Shown here piece after piece: positions 8,067 to 16,413 of a stretch of DNA of 60,786 nucleotides; the first letter of the stretch is position 1, and each line of letters opens with the position of its first letter. The notes below the pieces were generated by a model. That model saw only the letters and a program-made list of their open reading frames with translations, had not been told where the DNA came from and ran no database searches. The stretch spans positions 1 to 60,786 of the forward strand of contig JADFZQ010000021.1 in the NCBI GenBank assembly GCA_015232455.1. The letters run 5' to 3'. The stretch comes from Desulfamplus sp. GTDB lineage: Bacteria > Desulfobacterota > Desulfobacteria > Desulfobacterales > Desulfobacteraceae. Made by a program: the position numbers and the translations under genes.

Positions 8067-9122
8067 TTACTTAACCGTTATACTCTCCATATCAAGAGTC
8101 CAGAAATATCCAGTTTCGGTTGCATTAGGTTTGAGGATAAATTCAACAGTCTGATCGCCAAATTTTGCTGATGGAATTGTAATAGTAAAGTCATTTGATA
8201 CTGAAGGCATCGTGCTAACTTTGCAGTTTTCGCAATTGATAATCTCTGCAACCTCTTTTGCGATAATTTTATGGGCAAATGTTGTTGGGTGGACATCGTC
8301 CCAGAAAAGATAAATTCCTTCAGATACAGAACCATCTGCTACATTGAGTTTTCTATCAACTACATTTGTAAAGCCAAATGCTGAAGAATTAGAGATAATT
8401 TCTGAAAGAAGAGTGAATGAGTCAAATCTTTGAATAGTAATGTTAGTATAACTACTCTCTATTCCAGAAAGAAGCTGCTCAAGTGCCTGATTAAACACTA
8501 AAGCAATCTGAGTTCCAGCAGTTGCTGTAGCTTCATTTTTGTTAAATTTTGGTGATTTACCTAAGTCTGGAAGGTTTATAACAAGAAACTTTGATGCTCC
8601 AGCTTGGATTAGATTTGCTAACCCATTTTGGATATTTGACATAGATTTAGTTATCTGCTCAGTAGCAGTAGCTGGGGTTACACTCCATAGATCGTTTGCT
8701 CCAATCCAGATAACAAAAAGAGTATCCTCAGGCATAGCAAATGCCCCTTTATATTTTTGAGATGCAGCAGCTACAGCAAGATATGCTTCTACTTCGTCTG
8801 CAAAGCCGGGAAAATCGCCATGTAATGGAGTATCGCTAACATTTGTGTCTCCTGTGGTTGCTCCTCCATGTGCGTAATTTAAAGCCATCCCACTAACACC
8901 AATCTCTTCTGCAAGATACTCAAACCAAACTTTTCCATCTGAAAAGCGTCCTTGATCATAGGGAGCAGGTGGATATACCTTTTCACTAACATCGAAAAAA
9001 TTTCCATTATCACTTAGGCTATCTCCAAGCATTACAATGTTTTTGAACTCCATTGAGCTAGCATAAGAAACAGTAACGAGCATAACGATAAAAGCTACAA
9101 ATAATGATTTTAGTTTTTGCAT
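8067..9122 (-). CDS. Secreted SGNH/GDSL hydrolase (lipase/esterase)
   Basis: This 351-residue protein starts with a Sec signal peptide (MQKLK, hydrophobic core, cleavage near YASSMEF). The catalytic blocks are intact: GDSLSDNGN at 33-41 with Ser35 as nucleophile, GAND at 141-144 and DDVHP at 275-279 supplying Asp275 and His278. The arrangement fits the thermolabile-hemolysin/acyltransferase branch of GDSL esterases, which hydrolyse lipid or acyl esters outside the cell. Residues 310-351 are a short beta-rich tail. There is no autotransporter domain, so it is probably free in the periplasm or secreted. It is transcribed alone; the divergent TetR-type gene begins 290 nt away. Confidence 0.9.
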   Translation of the reverse strand: MQKLKSLFVAFIVMLVTVSYASSMEFKNIVMLGDSLSDNGNFFDVSEKVYPPAPYDQGRFSDGKVWFEYLAEEIGVSGMALNYAHGGATTGDTNVSDTPLHGDFPGFADEVEAYLAVAAASQKYKGAFAMPEDTLFVIWIGANDLWSVTPATATEQITKSMSNIQNGLANLIQAGASKFLVINLPDLGKSPKFNKNEATATAGTQIALVFNQALEQLLSGIESSYTNITIQRFDSFTLLSEIISNSSAFGFTNVVDRKLNVADGSVSEGIYLFWDDVHPTTFAHKIIAKEVAEIINCENCKVSTMPSVSNDFTITIPSAKFGDQTVEFILKPNATETGYFWTLDMESITVK

Positions 9123-9412
9123 TTTTTTTCCTCCAAAATTTGATCTGTTTATTAATATAGGGGAGACAATTTTATTCCACGTTTATGGAATTTTTGGAAT
9201 CTACAACTAAAAATAAATAAAGGTCAAGAGATTAATTTTGATGGCAATAATTCTAAATTACCTGCTAAAAAGTTTTAATATCAATATGTTAAAAATTAGA
9301 ATTTCTAAAAGTTACAAGGTTCTATAGTTTTTTTCTTGTTTCAATTTTAAATGCGTGATAGATGTTTACAAATGATAGCAGCATTCACATATTAATATCA
9401 GGAGGTCATTTA

Positions 9413-10036
9413 GTGAATACAGAGTCGAAGTTTGCTGAGTTAAAAGAGAAAGAAAGAGAAGCCAGAAAACAGATCATTATAGATTCTGCATTGGCTCTTT
9501 TTGCAAAAAAACCATTTTATGATGTGGGAATGAGAGATGTTGCTGATGAAGCTGGCGTCTCTCCCGCAACATTATATAGATACTTTCCAAGTCAAGAAGA
9601 GCTTTTTGTTGAAGCCTTTATTCAAGATATTTCTGCTGTAAGTCTTGAGTTTGAGAATATGGTAAAAAAAGACCAGCCAGCAACAATTGAAGAGTGTGCA
9701 ATAACTTATGTTGATCACCTTGTCCAAAATGAATCTACATTTCAGATGATGACCTATATTTTGCTTAAAGATCATCTTGATAAGTCAGCTTTAGCAAAAT
9801 TTGGCTCTATCACAAGGATTTTTTTCGATACCTTTGAACGATTACTCAGAAGGTATGGGGCAGAGAGCGATGTTAGGCTTTATGTTCATTCATTTATTGC
9901 TTCAATGACTGGGATTATAATAACATTCAGAAATCATCCAGTAAAAGATAAAGAGCAGATAAGGGAGCATATTTTAAAAATAACAAAACTTACGGCTGAT
10001 CTTTTTAGTAATAAACTTATAAAAAATCAGGGGTAG
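9413..10036 (+). CDS. TetR-family transcriptional regulator
   Basis: The N-terminal helix-turn-helix is typical of TetR: RDVADEAGVSPATLYRYFPSQ and the following EELF. The rest is an all-helical ligand-binding domain. The frame is open from 9362, but a GTG at 9413 lies 7 nt after GGAGG (9401-9405), so the 207-residue form is preferred. The stop is separated from the moxR-like start by a single base, so the two are co-transcribed. It may repress its own operon. A 16-bp near-palindrome at 11063-11078 before the flavodoxin gene is a candidate operator. The ligand cannot be told from sequence. Confidence 0.9.
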   Translation: MNTESKFAELKEKEREARKQIIIDSALALFAKKPFYDVGMRDVADEAGVSPATLYRYFPSQEELFVEAFIQDISAVSLEFENMVKKDQPATIEECAITYVDHLVQNESTFQMMTYILLKDHLDKSALAKFGSITRIFFDTFERLLRRYGAESDVRLYVHSFIASMTGIIITFRNHPVKDKEQIREHILKITKLTADLFSNKLIKNQG

Positions 10037-10037
10037 T

Positions 10038-11012
10038 ATGGATCAAATAAGGGAAAGAGTAGAATCTAAACATATAATTATAAGCACTATAAGAAAAGAG
10101 ATAGCAAAAGAGATTGTAGGGCAGCAAAAATTAGTTGATGCTCTTTTAATAGGACTTTTATCTGGTGGTCATGTTTTGATAGAAGGTGTGCCAGGACTTG
10201 CTAAAACAAGTGCTGTAAAAGCTCTTGCATCAGCGGTAAAAGCACAATTTAAGAGAATTCAATTTACCCCAGACCTTCTTCCTGCTGATCTTGTAGGAAC
10301 TGAAATTTATAGACCTAAAACAGGAGATTTTGTTACTCGTAAGGGACCTCTTTTTAATAACATAATTCTTGCAGACGAAATAAATCGTGCACCTTCAAAA
10401 GTGCAATCTGCACTTCTTGAGGCGATGCAAGAGAGACAAGTTACAATAGGAGATGAAACATTTGCCTTGCCTAATCCGTTTCTCGTTCTTGCAACTCAAA
10501 ATCCAATTGAGCAAGAGGGAACATATCAGCTTCCAGAAGCTCAAGTTGATAGATTTATGTTAAAAGTTCTAATTAGCTATCCTGACAAAACCCAAGAATT
10601 GGAAATTCTCAAAAAAAGCGAATTTGGAAAAAGACAGACAATAGAGCCAGTTGTTTCTCCTGAGCAGCTTTGGGAGATGGCTGATATAATTAAAGAAATT
10701 TATGTTGATGAAAAGCTAAAAGAGTATATTGTGAATATTGTTTTTGCTACAAGAGAGCCTTTAAAATATGGAGTGGATATTGGTAATTATGTAGAATTTG
10801 GGGCGTCTCCAAGAGCAACTCTTGCTCTTGCACAAGCTGCAAAGGTTACAGCTTTCCTTCAAGGAAGGGCATACGTAACACCTCAAGATATAAAAATTGT
10901 AGCACCAGATATACTGCGTCATAGAATCATATTATCATTTGAAGCAGAAGCAGAACAAATTACAACTGATCAGATTATCAAATCTCTGTTCGATTCAATC
11001 GAGGTACCATAG
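10038..11012 (+). CDS. MoxR-family AAA+ ATPase
   Basis: This 324-residue protein is full length for the MoxR family. It has Walker A GVPGLAKT near residues 50-57, Walker B LADEINRAP, sensor 1 LATQNP and the arginine-finger region after EAQVDRF. MoxR ATPases act as chaperones that insert metals or activate VWA-domain proteins, and they usually sit before DUF58 and VWA genes. Here the neighbours are a TetR regulator 1 nt upstream and a flavodoxin 115 nt downstream, with no DUF58 or VWA gene beside it. The nearest VWA protein in the window (42805-44052) is far away and unlinked. Confidence 0.92.
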   Translation: MDQIRERVESKHIIISTIRKEIAKEIVGQQKLVDALLIGLLSGGHVLIEGVPGLAKTSAVKALASAVKAQFKRIQFTPDLLPADLVGTEIYRPKTGDFVTRKGPLFNNIILADEINRAPSKVQSALLEAMQERQVTIGDETFALPNPFLVLATQNPIEQEGTYQLPEAQVDRFMLKVLISYPDKTQELEILKKSEFGKRQTIEPVVSPEQLWEMADIIKEIYVDEKLKEYIVNIVFATREPLKYGVDIGNYVEFGASPRATLALAQAAKVTAFLQGRAYVTPQDIKIVAPDILRHRIILSFEAEAEQITTDQIIKSLFDSIEVP

Positions 11013-11062
11013 TTGTAATTACCTATAATTTGACCTTTAGGTTTAGGTTTGTGATTAAATTG

Positions 11063-11078
11063 GTGAGCAATCGTTCAC
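11063..11078. promoter_or_regulatory. Near-palindromic candidate operator upstream of flavodoxin gene
   Basis: The 16-bp sequence GTGAGCAATCGTTCAC reads almost the same on both strands (12 of 16 positions symmetric). It lies 50 nt before the flavodoxin start and 51 nt after the moxR-like stop. Its length and symmetry suit a TetR-type dimer, but no matching copy was seen before the TetR gene, so the link to that regulator is weak. Confidence 0.35.
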
Positions 11079-11127
11079 GAATTATTAAAGATGCAAAAAA
11101 TTTAAAAAATTGAAGGGAGGTATAAAA

Positions 11128-11562
11128 ATGGGAGAATTTTTAATCGTATATTCATCAAGAACGGGCGAGACAAAGAAAATAGCAGAGTTAATTGCGGAAG
11201 GTATAAGAATAGGAGGGCATGGAGCTACTCTGAAAAATGCTATGGATGTGAAAAGTGAAAACGACCTTAACGGATTTGACGGGTATTTGTTTGGTTCAGC
11301 AACTTATCACGGAGAGATGATAACCTCAATGAAGCAGCTGCTTTTTATAGCAGAACGTGCAAATCTTGAAAATCTTCCCGGAGGCTCATTTGGTGCATTT
11401 GGCTGGAGTGGCGAAGCACCTCAGAGAATATTTGATACTATGAAAAATATATATAAAATGAAGATGACAGGCTCACCTTTGATGCTAAAAGCAAGTTGGC
11501 TTCAAGGCGGGATTGTTATGGCTCAAGATTATGGAAAAGCTATGGCAAAGATGTTGAGTTGA
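11128..11562 (+). CDS. Flavodoxin-like protein
   Basis: The protein is 144 residues from the ATG at 11128, which follows GGGAGG at 11115-11120; the upstream TTG at 11110 is not needed. The FMN phosphate-binding loop is SSRTGETKK near the N-terminus. The isoalloxazine-contacting loops fit GSATYHGEM and GAFGWSGEAPQ. Flavodoxins carry one or two electrons between redox enzymes in the cytoplasm, often replacing ferredoxin. The C-terminus resembles the flavodoxin domain of flavodiiron proteins, but there is no diiron domain, so it stands alone. A palindromic element begins 15 nt after the stop. Confidence 0.85.
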   Translation: MGEFLIVYSSRTGETKKIAELIAEGIRIGGHGATLKNAMDVKSENDLNGFDGYLFGSATYHGEMITSMKQLLFIAERANLENLPGGSFGAFGWSGEAPQRIFDTMKNIYKMKMTGSPLMLKASWLQGGIVMAQDYGKAMAKMLS

Positions 11563-11577
11563 ATATCTGTATAAAAA

Positions 11578-11610
11578 AGATTTGACAACTTTTAAAAAGT
11601 TGTCAAATCT
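11578..11610. repeat. Dispersed 3'-end palindrome, copy 2 (best copy)
   Basis: Perfect inverted repeat: the arm AGATTTGACAACTTTT at 11578-11593 and its exact complement at 11595-11610, separated by one base. It starts 15 nt after the flavodoxin stop codon. The following bases are AAACATAATT, so there is no U tract. Confidence 0.85.
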
Positions 11611-11687
11611 AAACATAATTTTATAAACCCTCACTTTTTAACTTTTACGCTACCTTTAAATAAATTAGCAATTCCTATTGCCCCACC

Positions 11688-11713
11688 CCCGTCCCCCTCC
11701 CCAAGGGGACGGG
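11688..11713. repeat. C-rich hairpin in an AT-rich intergenic region
   Basis: CCCGTCCCC (11688-11696) pairs perfectly with GGGGACGGG (11705-11713) around an 8-nt loop. The composition is unlike its AT-rich surroundings. It lies between the convergent flavodoxin and phosphomannomutase genes and may be a bidirectional transcription stop or a small dispersed repeat. No second copy was seen in the window. Confidence 0.5.
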
Positions 11714-11755
11714 CAAAATAGTTATCTGGAATACTATATAATTTCAGTGAATTAT

Positions 11756-13171
11756 TTATAACACTTTAGAATTTGCTATAATCTTTTGAAGCTCTCTTTC
11801 TACCTCATCTCTAATCTCGTCAAGCCTCTTTTTTGTAGAGGCTTCAAATCTCAACACCAAAGCTGGTTGAGTGTTAGAAGCTCGAACAAGCCCCCACCCA
11901 TCTTCAAACAAAGCTCTCATACCATCAATATCAATAACCTTATAATTCTCTTTAAATTTATCAGTAATTTTTCTCACGACATCAAATTTCGTCTCATCTG
12001 GACAGTCGAACCTTATTTCAGGTGTTGTAAATGTGATTGGTAAATCGCTAATAAGTTCAGATACTGTTTTACCTGTATTTGCAATAATTTCAAGAAGGCG
12101 GCACGTAGCATAAAGTGCATCATCATATCCAAGATACCTGTCTTTGAAAAATATATGCCCGCTCATCTCTCCCGCAAGTTCTGCATCCTCTTCTTTCATC
12201 TTCTTTTTTATAAGAGAGTGTCCAGTTTTCCACATAATGCCCCTTCCACCATGCTTTTCAATGTCGTTATACATGGTCATTGAACATTTAACTTCTGATA
12301 TAAATGTAGAGTTGGGCTTTCGAGAGAGAATCTCCCTTGCAAAGATAACTATAAGCTGATCTCCATAAATAATCTCACCCCTTTCATCTACAATACCAAT
12401 ACGGTCAGCATCTCCATCATAACCAACACCTAAATCAAGCCTTTTCTCTTTTACAAGTTCAATTAAATCAACCATGTTTTTCTTTACAGTTGGATCTGCT
12501 GGGTGGTTTGGAAATCTGCCGTCCATATCACAGTAAAGTTCATGTACCTCGCAACCAAGAGCCTTTAATACAGGGATAGCTGTAATTGAACCTGTTCCAT
12601 TGCCTGCATCTACACCTATTCTTATTTTTTTGTCTGATTTTTTGGTATCAATCAAATTTGATATATTGCTAATGATATAGTTTTTGTATGGGGTAGTTAC
12701 ATCAAAATAAGATAATCCGCCTTTTCCGACACCATATCTATCTGAATCAATTATTTTTTTTATATCTTGAAGCCCTGTGCTGTGGATAGAGTCAAACCCA
12801 CTCATTAGCTTAAATCCATTATATTCAGGAGGATTATGGCTTGCTGTAACCATTGCACCACCTTGACTTTTGCAGTGGTGAATCGAAAAATATAGTACAG
12901 GTGTTGGGCAAACACCAATATCAATAACATCGCAACCTGTTGAGATAATTCCTTCAATAAATGCTTTAGCGTATTCATCAGATGTTATTCTACAATCTCT
13001 TCCCACAGTTACAACTATTTTGCTGCCATTTGAGGAGTTAATTTTACTATGTTTTTGATGCTGATAGAGCATAGTTCCATACGCTTTTCCTATATTTAGA
13101 GCATCTTGTTCATTAAAATCTTCTCCTGTTATTCCTCTTATATCGTATTCCCTGAAAATTCCCGGGTTCAT
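11756..13171 (-). CDS. Phosphomannomutase/phosphoglucomutase
   Basis: This alpha-D-phosphohexomutase interconverts mannose- or glucose-6-phosphate and the 1-phosphate for sugar-nucleotide and polysaccharide synthesis. The start is the ATG at 13171, preceded by AAGGAGG, giving 471 residues; an upstream ATG at 13192 has no ribosome site. The protein begins NPGIFREYDIRG, has the phosphoserine loop TASHNPPEYNGF, the Mg loop DGDADR and the sugar-specificity loop GEMSGH. GEMSG is the loop typical of bifunctional PMM/PGM enzymes. It lies next to uppP and a membrane glycosyltransferase, which fits envelope polysaccharide work. A separate glmM is at 35529-36992. Confidence 0.93.
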   Translation of the reverse strand: MNPGIFREYDIRGITGEDFNEQDALNIGKAYGTMLYQHQKHSKINSSNGSKIVVTVGRDCRITSDEYAKAFIEGIISTGCDVIDIGVCPTPVLYFSIHHCKSQGGAMVTASHNPPEYNGFKLMSGFDSIHSTGLQDIKKIIDSDRYGVGKGGLSYFDVTTPYKNYIISNISNLIDTKKSDKKIRIGVDAGNGTGSITAIPVLKALGCEVHELYCDMDGRFPNHPADPTVKKNMVDLIELVKEKRLDLGVGYDGDADRIGIVDERGEIIYGDQLIVIFAREILSRKPNSTFISEVKCSMTMYNDIEKHGGRGIMWKTGHSLIKKKMKEEDAELAGEMSGHIFFKDRYLGYDDALYATCRLLEIIANTGKTVSELISDLPITFTTPEIRFDCPDETKFDVVRKITDKFKENYKVIDIDGMRALFEDGWGLVRASNTQPALVLRFEASTKKRLDEIRDEVERELQKIIANSKVL

Positions 13172-13274
13172 AACAACCTCCTTTTTTAACATATTTTTCG
13201 TAAACGCTTTATTGGAAAGATAAGCCCTGTTTTTATATGATCATTGTAAAACAACAATCATAATAGAGCAAAAT

Positions 13275-14222
13275 TTATAAGACACCCAAGAGAACAGCAA
13301 TAACACCTAAAGCCCAACAATATGGGGCAAATAGATAGAGTTTTCCGACCTTAACTATTCTAAGAAGTAACTTGAGTGCTATATATCCGACTATAAAAGC
13401 CGTGATTGTGCCATAAAATATTGAGATGTTAATTGAGGCTAATCCATCATTAGAGGCTAAAATATCTTTTAGTCCAAGTATTTCTGCACCTACAATTGCG
13501 GGTATGGATAAAAGAAATGAAAATCTCGCGGCTGTCTCTCTCTCAATACCTGAAAAAAGCCCTGCTGCAATAGTTGCACCTGACCTTGATATACCCGGTA
13601 TAACAGCAACTCCTTGACAAATACCTATGAATAGTGCCTTTTTGTAACCAAATCTCATTATATCACTATAGTAATCACCAATTGTGTTGTCATTCTTATT
13701 AGTATTATTACTATCCATAATAATATTAGGAATATTATTGCTATTTTTCTCTTTCTTTATATCCTTTGTAAACCACAGAAAAGTGCCTGTTATAATTAAC
13801 ATAGTTCCAACAAAATTAATTGAGCCAAAAAACACCTCAACATATTGTTTAAGAAAAATGCCTATTATTGCTGTTGGAATCGAGCCTACTATAATTAGAG
13901 ATATTAATTTTATGTCAGGATTCTCATTAATATGCTTATTAAAATATTGTAGATTCAAATTTGATTTTGTTGGATTTTTGAGTATATCAATAATAGCTGT
14001 TACGCTATCAATGACAGAAATGAACATCAATTTTATATTCTCAAAAAAAACAATAATAACAGCTATTAAAGTCCCAATATGAAGAGTTATATCAAAAAAA
14101 AGAGTTGGTTCTTTAATATTGAATATATATTGACCAAGTGCGAGGTGACCAGAGCTGCTGACTGGAAGAAATTCTGTAAGACCTTGCAGTATTCCAAGCA
14201 ATAATGCCTGATAAGTTTCCAT
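13275..14222 (-). CDS. uppP: Undecaprenyl-diphosphatase UppP (BacA)
   Basis: This polytopic membrane enzyme dephosphorylates undecaprenyl diphosphate to recycle the lipid carrier for peptidoglycan and other polymers. The two family motifs are present: QGLTEFLPVSSSGHL near the N-terminus and GVAVIPGISRSGATI in the second half. At 315 residues it is longer than the usual 260-280. The extra length is mainly an Asn/Asp/Lys-rich loop between KKEKNSNN and NDNTIGDYYSD in the middle, probably on one face of the membrane. The start at 14222 follows CAGGAG. It may be co-transcribed with the phosphomannomutase, whose start is 103 nt downstream. Confidence 0.95.
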   Translation of the reverse strand: METYQALLLGILQGLTEFLPVSSSGHLALGQYIFNIKEPTLFFDITLHIGTLIAVIIVFFENIKLMFISVIDSVTAIIDILKNPTKSNLNLQYFNKHINENPDIKLISLIIVGSIPTAIIGIFLKQYVEVFFGSINFVGTMLIITGTFLWFTKDIKKEKNSNNIPNIIMDSNNTNKNDNTIGDYYSDIMRFGYKKALFIGICQGVAVIPGISRSGATIAAGLFSGIERETAARFSFLLSIPAIVGAEILGLKDILASNDGLASINISIFYGTITAFIVGYIALKLLLRIVKVGKLYLFAPYCWALGVIAVLLGVL

Positions 14223-14554
14223 TTTTATTCTCCTGTTTGATTACTTCTTAAAAACTTGATTAATTGTGCTTATGACTTGACGTTTTAATATATTCTTACA
14301 GCTTAAAAATCAAGTATGCCATATATAAAGAACAGTGGGCAAAATACGTGCATAAGTGTGAAATTTTCGTAATTTTTAATAGTTTCCAAATAGAAAATAA
14401 CCTAATCCATTATATGGAGGCTTATTTCTATTGCTATCTTTAGCATTGGCATAGCTATTGCTATAATATTAGTCAAAGCGAAGCAATAACAAAAGAAACA
14501 AAATAGATTTGATTGCTATAAACATATTAAAAATAAATATTTAAGGTGAATATC
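14223..14554 (+). promoter_or_regulatory. Divergent intergenic region with candidate extended -10 promoter
   Basis: This 332-nt gene-free stretch separates uppP from the glycosyltransferase gene. On the plus strand TGCTATAAT at 14459-14467 is an extended -10 box, with no good -35. The octamer ATTGCTAT occurs twice just before or within it. No structured RNA or small gene was recognised in the remainder. Confidence 0.35.
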
Positions 14555-16186
14555 ATGGCATTATTAGTAAATCCTGGGTTACAACTTAAGAACTCAGTTA
14601 AAAATGAGAAAAATAACAATGAAAAAAATAGAGCGGAGAAACAGGAGAGCGGTAATGAGCTAACTCTCCATAATCTAAATGAAAACATTGCAGTAGATAA
14701 TCTTATTAAAGACAGATCAGATGCTGAAGACAAAAACACCACTCCTTTATCTTTTACAAGCAATACAATTTCTGAAGAGAACGCTACTAAAACAAGCAAG
14801 CTGGCTGCAATTATATGTATAGCAATTGTTGTGGTTGCAGCACATCAGGCAGTTATACATGGTGCATCTATGGCAAGTTTTCTGAGAGGCACTTCTATTG
14901 GAACACTATTTCTACAATTTTCCGTAGCTTTTGTATCTCTTGCTCTTGTCGAACTTATTTGGCGTGCTGTTTTGGTTCTTATGTATAAACCAATTAAAGG
15001 ATGCGAAGATGCACTTCTACCAGGTTGTACAGTTATTGTTCCAGCATATAATGAGGGTAAACAGGTCTTTGTAACTCTCCAAAGCCTTGCAGCAAGCGAC
15101 TATCCTAAAGATAAACTGAAACTTATAGCAGTTGATGACGGTAGTGTTGACGATACTTGGGAGTGGATTAAAAAGGCAAAAGAGGTTCTTGGTGATCGTG
15201 TAATTACAATAAAACAGCCTTGCAATAAAGGTAAGCGTCATGCTCTTTACGAAGGATTCAAGCAAAGCGATGGTGAAATTCTGGTAACGGTTGACAGCGA
15301 TTCAACCGTTGATGCAGATACTCTACGTAACCTTGTATCACCTTTTGTTGTAGATAAAAAAGTTGGTGCTGTTGCTGGCAATGTAAGGGTTCTTAATATG
15401 GATAAGGGAATTATTCCTAAGATGCTTGACGTAGTGTTTGTTTATAGCTTTGACTTTATCCGTGCAAGCCATAGTATGGTGAAAGCTGTTATGTGTACAC
15501 CAGGTGCTTTATCTGCGTATCGTAGTGATGTTGTAATGAGCATATTGAACGAGTGGTTGCATCAGAAATTTTGTGGTCAGCCTGCAAATATTGGCGAAGA
15601 TCGTGCAATGACTAACCTTATTCTAAGAGAAGGATATCATGTTCTCTTTCAGCAAAATGCTAAAGTTTATACAGAAGTCCCTGTTAAATATATTAATCTT
15701 TCTAAAATGTATCTAAGATGGGCAAGAAGCAATGTTCGTGAAACTATTGCCATGACACGTTTTATATTTAAACCTTTTCGTGAAGGATCAAAACTTGGTG
15801 CAAGAATAAACCTTATCTCTGGCTGGATTGCTATCACAAAAGCTCAGATATTCCTTGTAATAACTTGGGTATTGATTTTGCTTCACCCAATGACATTTGG
15901 AGTTAATGCTCTGATTGGTGTAATTGGCTCTTCAAGTTTAGCAGCAATCATATATGCGTGGAAGTTTGGAAGTTTTGCATCTCTTTGGTCATTTATTTAT
16001 GGAATATATTTCTTTATAGCTCTATCATGGATAAGACCTTATGCACTAATAACACCACACAAGGCTGGCTGGTTGACACGTCAGATTAAATCAAAACCAG
16101 AAGCAAAGTCAGATTCTACTGTAAAAGATGTGGTTGAAGTAGCCAATGAAGAAAATAGTATGTTTTTGCAGAAGACTGCTGCTTAG
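14555..16186 (+). CDS. Membrane family-2 glycosyltransferase (hyaluronan/chitin/cellulose-synthase-like)
   Basis: The protein is 543 residues from the ATG at 14555, with AAGGTG 6 nt upstream; a GTG at 14546 is the alternative. Residues 1-75 are a charged, Asn-rich cytoplasmic tail, then two membrane helices. The GT-A domain has the family motifs in order: PAYNEG, DDGSVDDT, DSDST, GEDRAM and a QxxRW-like YLRWAR. Three or four more helices follow. Processive enzymes of this type (NodC, HasA) polymerise and export polysaccharide from UDP-sugars. It stands alone with its own terminator, so the product is unknown. The precise polymer cannot be read from sequence. Confidence 0.88.
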   Translation: MALLVNPGLQLKNSVKNEKNNNEKNRAEKQESGNELTLHNLNENIAVDNLIKDRSDAEDKNTTPLSFTSNTISEENATKTSKLAAIICIAIVVVAAHQAVIHGASMASFLRGTSIGTLFLQFSVAFVSLALVELIWRAVLVLMYKPIKGCEDALLPGCTVIVPAYNEGKQVFVTLQSLAASDYPKDKLKLIAVDDGSVDDTWEWIKKAKEVLGDRVITIKQPCNKGKRHALYEGFKQSDGEILVTVDSDSTVDADTLRNLVSPFVVDKKVGAVAGNVRVLNMDKGIIPKMLDVVFVYSFDFIRASHSMVKAVMCTPGALSAYRSDVVMSILNEWLHQKFCGQPANIGEDRAMTNLILREGYHVLFQQNAKVYTEVPVKYINLSKMYLRWARSNVRETIAMTRFIFKPFREGSKLGARINLISGWIAITKAQIFLVITWVLILLHPMTFGVNALIGVIGSSSLAAIIYAWKFGSFASLWSFIYGIYFFIALSWIRPYALITPHKAGWLTRQIKSKPEAKSDSTVKDVVEVANEENSMFLQKTAA

Positions 16187-16274
16187 AAATTAATTTTATC
16201 ACTCTCCATTAAAATTGTAGAGATTAGAAATAATAAATAATTTCTTAACAGCTAAAATTACTGAAAAATAATAG

Positions 16275-16320
16275 AAACCCCGCTCTCCTGAATACGTTAA
16301 GAGTGGGGTTTATTTTTTTA
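16275..16320 (+). terminator. Rho-independent terminator of the glycosyltransferase gene
   Basis: AAACCCCGCTCT (16275-16286) pairs with AGAGTGGGGTTT (16300-16311) with one non-Watson-Crick pair. A T-rich run (TATTTTTTTA) follows. It lies 88 nt after the stop. Confidence 0.85.
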
Positions 16321-16413
16321 TTTCAAAGCGATGTTATTTATTTGAATTGGTTGGGGTAGGTTCTAACAATTAGAATGAATGAAGATTGTTGTGCTGTTTA
16401 TTGCAACTACAAT

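Noticed and set aside
14223-14554. c-di-GMP (GEMM) riboswitch before the glycosyltransferase
   Set aside because: A riboswitch would suit a polysaccharide synthase, but the conserved GEMM core could not be found.
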